Part shown: positions 55,255-64,000 of the stretch, piece by piece
Numbering within the stretch: the stretch's first letter is position 1
Layout of the letters: each line of letters starts with the position of its first letter
Origin: Chrysoperla carnea
Taxonomy: Eukaryota; Arthropoda; Insecta; Neuroptera; Chrysopidae
Assembly: GCF_905475395.1 (NCBI RefSeq)
Contig: NC_058340.1
Coordinates: 76,238,181-76,302,180 of the forward strand
Length of the DNA stretch: 64,000 bases
Reading direction: 5' to 3'
Translations under genes and position numbers: made by a program
Notes under the pieces: model-generated
Databases searched by the model: none
Seen by the model: the letters and a program-made list of their open reading frames with translations, nothing else
What the model was told of the DNA's origin: nothing

Positions 55255-56173
55255 GAAGCAACAAGTTGTCAACGAACTCCATAAACCGGCACGTAAGAAT
55301 TTTAAACGGAGAAGAGTAATTATAAAAGGTCTGGATGATTTATGGCAAGCGGACTTAGTTGAAATGGGTTCATATGCTAAAGAAAATAATGGATACAAAT
55401 ATTTGCTTACGGTTATCGATTCATTTTCTAAATACGCCAGGGCCACACCCATCAAAAATAAAAGTAGTGAAGCGGTTTGTAATGCTATGATTAAAATTTT
55501 TCAACAAGGACGTATACCGAAAAATCTCCAAACAGATGATGGTAAGGAATTTTTCAATAAAAAATTTCATAGTTTAATGGAAGAATATGGAATAAATCAT
55601 TATTCAACATTTAGCACAATAAAAGCAGCAATTGTTGAGCGGTTCAATCGGACTATAAAGGAGCAAATGTGGAAACAATTTAGTTTAAATGGATCATATA
55701 AATGGATAAATCTTATCTCACCATTGATTAACAACTACAATAAAAAAATCCATCGTACTATAAAAATGAAGCCATGTGATGTTAATGCTTCTAATGAAAA
55801 AATGTTACTCTCCACCATCTACAATAATATTAAAATCACCGACCGCCGACCAAAGTTTAAAATCAATGATCATGTTAGAATTTCTAAATATAAATCGCTG
55901 TTTGACAAAGGCTACCTACCATCATGGACTGCTGAAATATTTCAAATAAGAAAAATTCGAAACACTAATCCAGTAACTTATCTTCTTAACGATGCCAATG
56001 GAGCTGAAATTCTTGGAGGATTTTATGAATTCGAACTACAAAAAGTAAAATATCCCAACATCTTCTTGGTGGAAAAAATTTTAAAACGTCAAAAGAATAA
56101 GGTGTTCGTTCGATGGTTAGGATACTCTAAGGATTTTGATTCATGGATAAATAAAATCGATATTGTTAAATAA
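55223..56173 (+). CDS. Polinton integrase (retroviral-type) with chromodomain
   Basis: 316 residues from ATG 55223 (an alternative Met at 55244). The catalytic core shows Asp44 in DLWQADLVEM, Asp105 in LQTDDGKEFF and Glu139 in AAIVERFNRTI, the DDE triad of rve integrases. A linker with KFKINDHVRISKYK (SH3-like) follows. The C-terminal chromodomain (about residues 278-313) reads FLVEKILKRQKNKVFVRWLG then DFDSWI, which could guide insertion to methylated histone H3. It mediates chromosomal integration of the element. Intact frame. Confidence 0.92.
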   Translation: MTKNSSNMISKKQQVVNELHKPARKNFKRRRVIIKGLDDLWQADLVEMGSYAKENNGYKYLLTVIDSFSKYARATPIKNKSSEAVCNAMIKIFQQGRIPKNLQTDDGKEFFNKKFHSLMEEYGINHYSTFSTIKAAIVERFNRTIKEQMWKQFSLNGSYKWINLISPLINNYNKKIHRTIKMKPCDVNASNEKMLLSTIYNNIKITDRRPKFKINDHVRISKYKSLFDKGYLPSWTAEIFQIRKIRNTNPVTYLLNDANGAEILGGFYEFELQKVKYPNIFLVEKILKRQKNKVFVRWLGYSKDFDSWINKIDIVK

Positions 56174-56361
56174 AAAAAATTTTTTTATATTAAAAAACTT
56201 AATATTTATTAATTTTTTTTTCACTAATATAAATAAAAAATACAAAAAATATTTACATTTGTTTTTTTTTTATTAAAAAAACCAGTCAACAATTCCACAT
56301 CCATTATTATTTCCACTTTACATAATGCTGAATACGAAATCAATCTGTTAAAATTTTTTTT

Positions 56362-56649
56362 TCAAATCCATTCAACATAAACATTATATGGATTTTTAAA
56401 CAAATTTTTACATAAAATGTAATCCGCAGTTTTGTCCACATATATAGATGATGTCTTTTCGTATTCCATAATAGTTTCCAGTTTATTAATAAACTCCACC
56501 AAAGTGCACTCATTCTACCATCCACCAAAAATTTTTAATCGCCAATAATTTTGAATGTACCAATGTCCCATTAGTACATTTTCTTTAAAAATTGAGGCCT
56601 CCGTCACTCTATTGTTTACAATTTTGAAACTCACACTCAGTTTTGACAT
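56362..56649 (-). pseudogene. Small Polinton ORF split by an in-frame TAG
   Basis: A minus-strand frame from ATG 56649 reads MSKLSVSFKIVNNRVTEASI, then VLMGHWYIQNYWRLKIFGGW. A single TAG follows, and it continues in the same frame ECTLVEFINKLETIMEYEKT and LFKNPYNVYVEWI to a TGA at 56362-56364. 94 codons plus two stops. A nearby ORF at 56340-56528 is in a different, wrong frame. Position between integrase and polB suits a small element gene that lost function by one substitution. Family not recognised. Confidence 0.5.
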
Positions 56650-57038
56650 TTTTGATGGAAAAAATTTTAATTTTGTATACTACAAAAAAATGAATATGGA
56701 GCTAAAGAAATTCAAGCTTATATACTTCTTAAACACTACTTTGACCTAATTAGTATATCCGCCACACGACTTTTTACAAACAACAATAATTTAAAAAAAT
56801 AAAATTACATTGTAAAATCAAAAAAATTTATTATCAATATATACATTTTTTTTGGTTTTTTACATCCGTCATGCGTCTAATTTTTTTAAAAAAGTTATTT
56901 TTTTTAAAAACCGCAATCATTTTTTTTTTTTGTAGATAAATGATTATACTTACAATTTAATAAAATTACATTTTAAATTAATCACAAAATTTATTATCAA
57001 TATATACATAAATAATTAATTAATAATCAATAATAGTA
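56650..57038. other. AT-rich spacer between integrase side and polB
   Basis: No coding signal; long T and A runs (e.g. 56262-56278, 56848-56860). Confidence 0.5.
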
Positions 57039-58651
57039 TTAGTTTCTTAACTTATAATGACCCCATGCATATGTATCAAAACTATTATCAATAATGCATC
57101 TCTTATCATCATTTCCACTTAATGCTACTTTACTCTCTTCTATACTATACAGTTTATGTTTAAATGAACGTATACATTTTTGTGTTGTGGTTTTAATTTT
57201 TAAATTTTTTAAACACTCATAATAATCATCAAAAGTTATTTGATTTTTAACAACATCCCTCTTAATACCTTTTATCTTTTTCACAATATTTTCATTATCA
57301 TTATCAATCTTATAGGTATACATTTTTGATCTTAATCCAATAAACTCAGTCATAATCTTTCCATTTAATTCATCCTTCATTAATCCAGACACTTTTTTAT
57401 TAACTAATGGTATGCCATAAATATTATTAGGTTCATAATCGCTTGTATCAAATTTATGTATGTCTGCTTTAATAATCTCATATATGTCATCGGTCTCAAC
57501 GATATAGATTATTGAATCCGTATCGGTATGCAATCCTTTAGCCTTATTACCAAATTTGGTTTTGACATAACCATGATGAAAATCATTTATTTTAGTTCTT
57601 GCAATATCTAAAGTAACCATTCCCACAATCATCGGTCTATCGTAATATAAAGTTAGATTTTTCAATTCAATTGCTACTAAATTTTCACTGAATATTGTAC
57701 GATTATAAAAGTTTGGTTTAGCAATCAATACTTTTACCCCATATCGACCAAGCCATCGGGTTCGTAATTTTACCACCCTTCTTTTTCGAACATTTTCCAT
57801 AGTTTTCCCAAACACAGCATTGTTCATTAACTTGTATAAATTTTTTTCAAAATTACTCTTTGATTCAGCTCTCATTTTTATATTCAAATCGATGTATGGT
57901 TTGAGCCATGCTGACTGTTCAAATTTTAATATACGATGTACTTTTTCTAAAATCATCCCATATTGTAAACACTGTTTTAAATTTCTATAATGCAAAATAT
58001 ATTTTTTCTTATCGTACAATGTTGCAATAAGCTTTTTACTTTTCCCCCCTGGAGGCTTTTCGTGAGTTGGACACAGGGGTAGATCATTATGGCTGTCATG
58101 TATATCATCTGGATATTTTAAATCAACTTCAAAAATGTATCCTTCAGGATTATCATCTGGTATAGACTTTACATCAATGTCAGTATCGGTACACCATTGA
58201 AAATTCTTTAACGGAAGACACTGTTGCATTGCCCAAGCATACATACCATTCACATCCCAATACACTAAATATTCACTCTTTTTATTACAATCATAATTTG
58301 TCATATATTTATTATTTGCTTTAGCATATCGATTACTGCATTGGCTTAATCCACCCCGAGTACCTTGCTCCACAAACATTATCATATCAATATCAGTTAG
58401 TAATTCTAATTCAACTTTCGTATATTTTAACATTGCCTGCCAGGTGAACCCAGGTAAAGTATAATAATGGCAGGGGTCTAAGAGGTATTTTTCCAAGCAC
58501 ATATCGCGAAAATTTTCAAAAATATCAGCAAGTAATAAAACATCCGTTTTTAAATATAAATCACTATATTCACCCAAGGTTTGTATATTAAAGGCTTTCC
58601 ACACATTTTGAGCATGTCTGTATTCATCAATTGAAATTTTTGAATCAGTTA
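57039..58651 (-). pseudogene. polB: Protein-primed DNA polymerase B, C-terminal (polymerase) part
   Basis: It reads from the PIF insertion leftwards to a stop at 57039. Polymerase motifs are intact: YLVYWDVNGMYAWAM (motif A, Asp near residue 144 of this frame), the TPR-region EKPPGGKSKKLIATLYDKK, KLMNNAVFGKTMENV (motif B) and LHTDTDSIIY (motif C). The first about 11 codons of the open frame come from the PIF terminal repeat; element sequence starts at LTDSKISIDEYRHAQ. In intact relatives this domain copies the element from a protein primer. It is the same gene as 62139-63769, but exonuclease motifs II and III, expected between the two parts, are absent from both. Confidence 0.88.
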
Positions 58652-59129
58652 AGGCTAATTTACATTTGTCACTTTTGATGATCATCTTGGAGGAATCATC
58701 GAAAGTGACAAGTGTAAATTGCCTTTCATTGTGATTTCATCCAAAGTGTACACTAAAGATGAAGGATGAAATATTTCGACCCCCGACCAACTTTTGATGA
58801 AAGAGTCGTTCCTCAAAGCGATGATTCATCGAGAGTGAGGGCCCAATGACAAATGTAAACACTTTGTTTATTACGTTTGTTCACTTAAATAAGAAATATT
58901 TTTTAAATACTTTTATATTCAATATTAATATTTATAAAAAATATTATTTATTTATTTATATATATTTATATTATATAATTATTAAATAATATCTATAGAT
59001 AAAAAAAATAAATCTATAGAATATATTATTATAATTATTAAATTTAATTTTTTTTTCACGCCAGTCGATTGTTTTGGGTTTTGGTAGTTTTATTTGATTT
59101 AAATATTGTGCATACCTATCATCGTGGTA

Positions 59130-61237
59130 ATGTCATTCAAGTGGCAAGATAAACACATGGAACTATTTCTAGAAACTTACCAGCGGTATGAGTGCTTGTG
59201 GAATAATAAATGCAGTGATTACAGCAAAACTAACCTACGGGAAAAAGCGTACTCCTCAATGCTGGCCGATTTAAATTTGCCTGGATTAACTGTACTCGAC
59301 ATCAAGGCAAAAATAAAAACTATTAGAACACGTTATGGGGCAGAACTTTGCAAGATAAAAAATTCAGAAAGAAGTGGAGCTAGTGCTGATGACGTTTATG
59401 AGCCCCGACTATTCTGGTTTAAACTTGCAGACGTGTTTCTACGCAACATATGCACTCCAAAAGCCAGTTCTTCAAACTTGAAGGTGAGTACTCTCAAATA
59501 CATATACTTACGTAATTATTTCTTTTTCTCAAAATGATGTATGATTAATTTTTGCTAATAAAAATTCACAAGCCAAATGACAAATCAATTTCAAAGCCAA
59601 AAATAAGATGTTTATTTATTTTTTTTTAAATTTGTTGATTACTAAATCATTTTCAATTGCCATGGTACAATGTGTGTTGTGACAAAACATTCAGCATAAT
59701 AATTTCGTACTTCTCCTGCTGCCCTGCTGTAGTTATTTGAAGCACCATGGGATATTTCCTCAAGACCACTGTGTGGATGTTGGGTAGCGGTACCTGGTTG
59801 AACCCTTCCTTCTTCCCAGTTTTCAATATCCAGCATATCTCTCCGGATATATGGGTGTATGGGAGTTGAAGTCTTTCGCAACCAGTTGTGAAGAGCGCAT
59901 GTAGTTTTCACCACTTGTTCCGTTGTTTGTATGGAGAGTGGAATAGGTTTCTCAAAGATTCTAAATTTCGACACAAGTATGCCGAATGTGTTTTCCACAA
60001 CGCGACGGGCCCTTGAAAGTCTGTAATTGAATATTTTTTGTTTTTCGGTTAGCGGACCACATCTGGAATATGGTTTTAAAATATTGGTTCTCAATGGGAA
60101 GGCATCGTCAGCGACGAAAATTCCTTGTTCCGGTATATTTAGTGAATTCTTTTGCAAGGCCTCATTAAAAGTTGATTTCGCAAATACTGCAGCGTCATTT
60201 ACTCTTCCATTGGTTCCCACATCGATGTATATGAAATTGTAATTGGCATCAACAATTGCGAATAGTATCGTACTGAAATCTTTCTTGTAATTAAAATACT
60301 GTGAACCAGTTTTTGGAGGGCACCTGATGGTGACGTGCTTACCGTCCATAGCCCCACACACATTTGGGAAATTCCACAAAGTTTCGTAGTCTCGCATCAC
60401 ATTTTCCCAGCTTTCAACTGTGTTAGGCACCTGTAACAAGCAATAATTATTAGACAGTGTACATTATTCTATTTTACCTGTAACAAGCAATAATTATTAG
60501 ACAGTGTACATTATTCTATTTTTAGAGCTTTGTATTTGTGTCAACTTTCAATTGCTTTCGGGAACGATTGATTTCATGTAATTTCATGTTCTTTGTTTCA
60601 GGAGTTAGAATCGACGATAAAGGGCATTTCTGGAAAAGCAACCGATGATAGCCAACATTTGGGACAACATGAACAGGAAACTGAGCAAACAGCACACATT
60701 CAGGACACTGAGGCAACATCTCCAAATATGATTGCAACGTCTTCGGCGGAAATTAGGAATACTCCAAAAAACACAAAGGGGAGTAAACGTTCCCTCAGTA
60801 CTACCGTTTCAGGGGTTCAGGACGCAATAAAACAATTGAAGACACTATCGGAAGAAAATAAGCAGGATCTGAACGAATTCGACGTGTTTTGTGAAAGCCT
60901 TGCTATACAGTTGAAAAAAATGCCCTTAGATAGGGCTCTTATCTGTCAAGGACAGCTACAGAAAGTGATGACACAAGAACGACTCTTCCAACTCACATCA
61001 CATCCTCAGTCTCACTCATCCATGTCGTCCAGGTCACCTGCTGATTATCAACAGTCGATAGCAACTTCAGGCCGGTACTCTGCGATGTCATCAACGCAAA
61101 GCAGCACACATTCACGGCAGTCACAAAACGATTACTACCAATCTACCGAAAAAGATGACGATTATGAAAACAGTGATGTTTTGTCCGATGCCATTTCTTC
61201 AGCGGGAATAATAGTTGATGATTTAATGGATTTATAA
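59130..61237 (+). CDS. PIF/Harbinger MADF-BESS accessory protein (two exons)
   Basis: Exon 1 59130-59483 (ATG in GGTAATGTCATTC; donor AAG|GTGAGT) and exon 2 60602-61237 (acceptor TTTCAG|GAG) join in phase 0: 118 + 211 residues. The N-terminus is a MADF domain (FLETYQRYECLWNNKCSDYS ... VLDIKAKIKTIRTRYGAEL ... PRLFWFKLADVFL). The C-terminal half is Ser/Gln/Thr-rich with a BESS-like helix pair FDVFCESLAIQLKKMPLDRA (about residues 211-230). In this superfamily the second protein binds the element ends and helps the transposase enter the nucleus. AATAAA overlaps the stop (61236-61241). The intron contains the transposase's last exon on the other strand. Confidence 0.88.
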
Positions 61238-62008
61238 TAAATTATCTTACGTTATTTTATAGAAATAAAAAATATTTTCAAAATTACTTGAAACTTTGTA
61301 TACTATAAACTTTTTATTCTACCGGCAGACAGCTTTTGCTATTGCTGGTATTAAATACTTTTTCTCCTACTGTTTTAAAGTTCAATTATTGTTTTTTTTT
61401 TTTAAGTAATGTTCTTCTTTTTCTTTTTTTGTACCCCATCTATTTCTTATGTAAATAAAGTATGTGTTTCATTCATTCATTCAACTTTTTATTCTGTTAA
61501 CCTATGAATTAATTAAACTACAAGATATTAAATTTCTACTTACCATTATAAAATCTGCCAAACAGTTGTATATAGCCCTGCATACCTCAGGCAAAAACCG
61601 TGAAAATGTGCTTCTTGGAATTCTGTACAGTGCACTTAAGGTACCTATATTATCTCCAGTCGCTAGATATCGTAGCGTCATTTGCAGTTTTATTTTAGGG
61701 CTTAAAGCTTCTCGGAACCAAGTATCTTTTTTTCTTATCAACGGAGTTACTTTGTCTAGAAGATATGCGAATTGCTCCTCGTTCATTCTTAAATGATTTC
61801 TATACACCTCAGGATTTTCCTTTGCCCATTCTCTTAACAGGGTTGACGAAGCTCCCAGATTTGTCCTCCTTGAAACCCATGGCTTCACCCACCAACGTCT
61901 TTGAACACGTTTTCGTGATATAATAGCATTCAATTCATGCAGCAGTCCACGTGAAATTAAGGCAATGCCACTGCGTATAATTTTTTGATTTCTTCTTGAA
62001 CGAGACAT
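59642..62008 (-). CDS. PIF/Harbinger DDE transposase (two exons)
   Basis: Exon 1 62008-61544 (155 codons, donor ATG|GTAAGT) and exon 2 60430-59642 (acceptor TTACAG|GTGCC) join in phase 0, 417 residues, normal for the family. The N-terminal region with LSPKIKLQMTLRYLATGDNI and YRIPRSTFSRFLPEV is the helix-turn-helix part. The DDE_4 core has AMDGKHVTIRCP (Asp about 184), GRVNDAAVF, IFVADDAFPL (Asp about 264) and RRVVENTFGIL (Glu about 301). It excises and inserts the element at TTA/TWA. An AATAAA-type signal follows in antisense near 59620. Its intron holds exon 2 of the MADF gene in antisense. Confidence 0.92.
60429..60522. repeat. 47-bp tandem duplication at the transposase splice acceptor
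   Basis: ACCTGTAACAAGCAATAATT with its following sequence occurs at 60429 and again at 60476. The unit includes the transposase intron's 3' splice site (in antisense), so two potential acceptors exist 47 bp apart. Confidence 0.9.
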
Positions 62009-62138
62009 CACTTTTCACAGACCAGTGAAACCAGCAAACTGTAGAAAATATGTAAACGAGGATGATCACCCTGGATGATTTCACTCTGAGTGATTCACTT
62101 TGGATGTACCTCAAAAGTGATATAATGTAAACCCTACT

Positions 62139-63769
62139 TTAGTTACCATCTTAATTTTATCTTTTTCACTAGCATTTAATTTGATCATTGGTACAGGATT
62201 TTCAATTGTTTCATTAACTTTGTCCGCTAAAGTTTTCAGTTCCATTGCAAGCCATCTTTCACAATTTTCACCTCTGTATGATTTATAATAATTTAGTTCA
62301 TTTTTATATGTACAACACACATAGTATCCAACACTGTAAGCAATATGTTTTTGATAACATTTTGCTTTCTTACCAACACATTTATCTATGGGTGCTAACA
62401 TACACTCAAAGTCAACATAAACAGAAATCACTGTACGCTCTTTATTTGCAAAGTTTTTAAATTTCATTATTTTTTTATCTGGATTTGGTAAAACAACTTT
62501 ACATTTATTATACTGTTCACATTCTTCACTATGTTTTATTAATTTTATTTCAGACACAAAATATTGTTGACATCGATCGCATATGTATATTGTCCCATTA
62601 TGTTTACTCATTTGTCTTGATATAAGCCTTGACAAATTTTTTATCCAACAAAAATGATATTTAATTGTTATATCATCATTATCATGTTTGATACTATCAT
62701 AATCAAAATGATCATCATGATCTTCTAAATAAATATTTTGTATCATTAACAAATTAACATGAATTGCTTGTTTTTTTGATGTAAGAAACGCTGGCTCAAC
62801 ACTATATTTCACTTTTTTACAAAATTTCAAAATATATACATTAATACTTAACCCATTTAATTTTTCAAATTTGGGGATTTGTTTCAATGTCATTGGAAAT
62901 CTAATACCTTTTAATTTCAAAACGGTCGAATAGTGTGGATATGAACTCATTCTGTTTAAATTCCTACTTACTGGACGTAGAGCTGAAGTTACTGCCCATG
63001 CAAAGCAAGCTTCATCATTATTTTTAACATTCACACAGGCATGTTTCGCTTTAATACATTTTGGTAATTCTATATATGATGAGCCTCTTAATAATTGACA
63101 TTTGTTTATATGTATTCTTAAATGAACTACCTCCCTTAATGCCCATCCACTATCACGTTCTTGAAATTCCTCCAATTCTGCTAAAAGCGGTCCTTCAACA
63201 TTCGTCAAAAACCATTTTTTTAGATCTGTTTGACGATCAATAATTACATTCTTCGTATTAAAACATTTCAGTGAAGATACATTTTCATTATCAATACTCT
63301 TAACAAACTCACAACATAATGATGTATTCACCTTTATCATTTCAAAATTGTTTAAAATGTTTTTGATTCGTGCACTAAACAACATTACAGCATCCTTCAA
63401 AAAAAATTTAAGATCTTTGTAAATTAAATTTACTATTACACTTGTCCTTAAACGACTTTTGAATGCTGACTCGATGTCTTCCCACTTCATTCCGCGAACT
63501 TTTTTTCTATTAACATAACTACCACCTTTATGTAAAAATGATTTTATTTGTTCGCGAAAGCTTATCATTGCAAAAATATTGGCTTCCAAATGACTTTTTG
63601 TTCCAACACAAGTACATTTCTTTAACAATTTTTTGAAATGTCGAATATTTAGACAACAGTATTTGAGCCATTTTTCTAAATTTTTTAAATTATTTGTCCT
63701 TTTTAAAATAGTCACAACTTCCCCCATTTTTTTCACTATTCGTCCACTTAGCTGAATACCGCAATCCAT
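62139..63769 (-). pseudogene. polB: Protein-primed DNA polymerase B, N-terminal part
   Basis: ATG 63769 (MDCGIQLSGRIVKKMGEVVT). The long N-terminal extension includes NNDEACFAWAVTSALRPVSR, typical of Maverick polymerases, then a zinc-like CDRCQQYF...HSEEC segment. Exonuclease motif I is seen in SVYVDFECMLAP (Asp and Glu near residue 450). It stops at the PIF element. Comparison with family layout says that the rest of the exonuclease domain (motifs II and III) and the start of the polymerase domain, of order 150-250 residues, are missing. The two halves are also out of frame by one base across the TTA site, so polB was already deleted before or during PIF insertion. Confidence 0.85.
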
Positions 63770-64000
63770 TATTATTCTTTTTTATCTATACACCATATAC
63801 CTACTGTGTTTGAAGAGAAAATAACTTATATTCTTAAAAGTAGTTGATCTTTATACTTTTAATCTAAACCACAAACAAAAAGAATTATTTTTAAAATATT
63901 TCTCTATCAAAAATTGATAAAAAATTCTGTTTTTCCTTGTTAATTTTGAACTAATTAAAAATAATTAATTTTTTCTACACTCTATCATCTTACAGTTATA
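63770..64000. other. Upstream region of polB, element interior
   Basis: AT-rich, no ORF. Presumed polB promoter; the right terminal repeat of the Polinton was not identified within the window. Confidence 0.4.

Larger units (their letters stand above)
58652..62138. mobile_element. PIF/Harbinger transposon, complete, inserted at polB
   Basis: Flanked by TTA on both sides (58649-58651 and 62139-62141), the 3-bp duplication of this superfamily. Imperfect inverted termini: AGGCTAATTTACATTTGTCA at the left and, in reverse, AGTAGGGTTTACATTATATC at the right. The left terminus is followed by its own inverted copy (to 58716). The canonical pair of genes is present, a DDE transposase and a MADF/BESS (Myb-like) accessory protein, both with open exons and good splice sites. 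3.49 kb. Appears intact and possibly recent. Confidence 0.93.
47100..64000. mobile_element. Maverick/Polinton (adintovirus-like) element, right end outside window
   Basis: The gene set is diagnostic: double-jelly-roll-type major capsid protein, penton-like minor capsid, adenain-like protease, PLA2-domain protein, FtsK/HerA packaging ATPase, chromodomain integrase and protein-primed polymerase B, in the mixed-strand arrangement seen in Polintons. The left boundary is approximate. Total length without the PIF insertion is at least about 13 kb. Several genes carry single lesions and polB is deleted in the middle, so this copy cannot be autonomous. Confidence 0.9.

Noticed and set aside
56340-56528. 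62-codon minus-strand ORF
   Set aside because: A better frame on the same strand covers the region with one internal TAG and more protein-like composition.
47100-64000. Polydnavirus or nudivirus proviral segment
   Set aside because: Integrase, protein-primed polB, adenain-like protease and Polinton capsid genes together identify a Maverick/Polinton; no nudiviral core gene is visible.

Overview
This is an AT-rich eukaryotic window, almost certainly from an insect. It has spliced genes with GT-AG introns and a large, nested load of arthropod-type transposons. Nothing prokaryotic is present. The order of insect cannot be fixed from this sequence alone.

Positions 1-31 kb hold a host gene drowned in repeats. 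Four plus-strand exons (8467-8658, 12828-13821, 20342-20661, 26483-26809) join in frame into the C-terminal part of a THADA-like protein, the HEAT/ARM-repeat partner of the tRNA Cm32 methyltransferase. Its introns, and the 8 kb before the first visible exon, are filled with long inverted repeats (foldback elements of about 0.6-2.4 kb), MITEs with readable target-site duplications, a decayed R1/Jockey-type LINE (minus strand, 10965-12408) and an internally deleted hAT element with its transposase C-terminus (18982-19963). A short unidentified minus-strand gene lies at 31032-31418.

Positions 33.5-45.2 kb hold a decayed Helentron-type rolling-circle transposon. Its reading frame begins with a long array of 63-bp (21-residue, three-heptad) repeats. 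It continues through the Rep (HUH) domain and a Pif1-like helicase into an apurinic-type endonuclease. A nearly intact 4.8-kb non-LTR retrotransposon sits inside one unit of the array, flanked by a 14-bp target duplication. Its two ORFs are joined at a textbook -1 slippery heptamer. Positions 45.5-46.9 kb hold a copia relic, with a tRNA-iMet primer site and gag.

From about 47 kb to the window end is a Maverick/Polinton (adintovirus-like) element. It encodes capsid proteins, adenain-like protease, a PLA2-bearing minor virion protein, packaging ATPase, chromodomain integrase and protein-primed DNA polymerase B. The polymerase gene has lost its middle. A complete 3.5-kb PIF/Harbinger element (58652-62138, TTA target duplication) now sits at that point. 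Its two genes are interlocked: each one's second exon lies in the other's intron.

The layering is informative. The LINE postdates the Helentron array and the PIF postdates the Polinton. Most Polinton structural genes are still open, while the Helentron is riddled with frameshifts.
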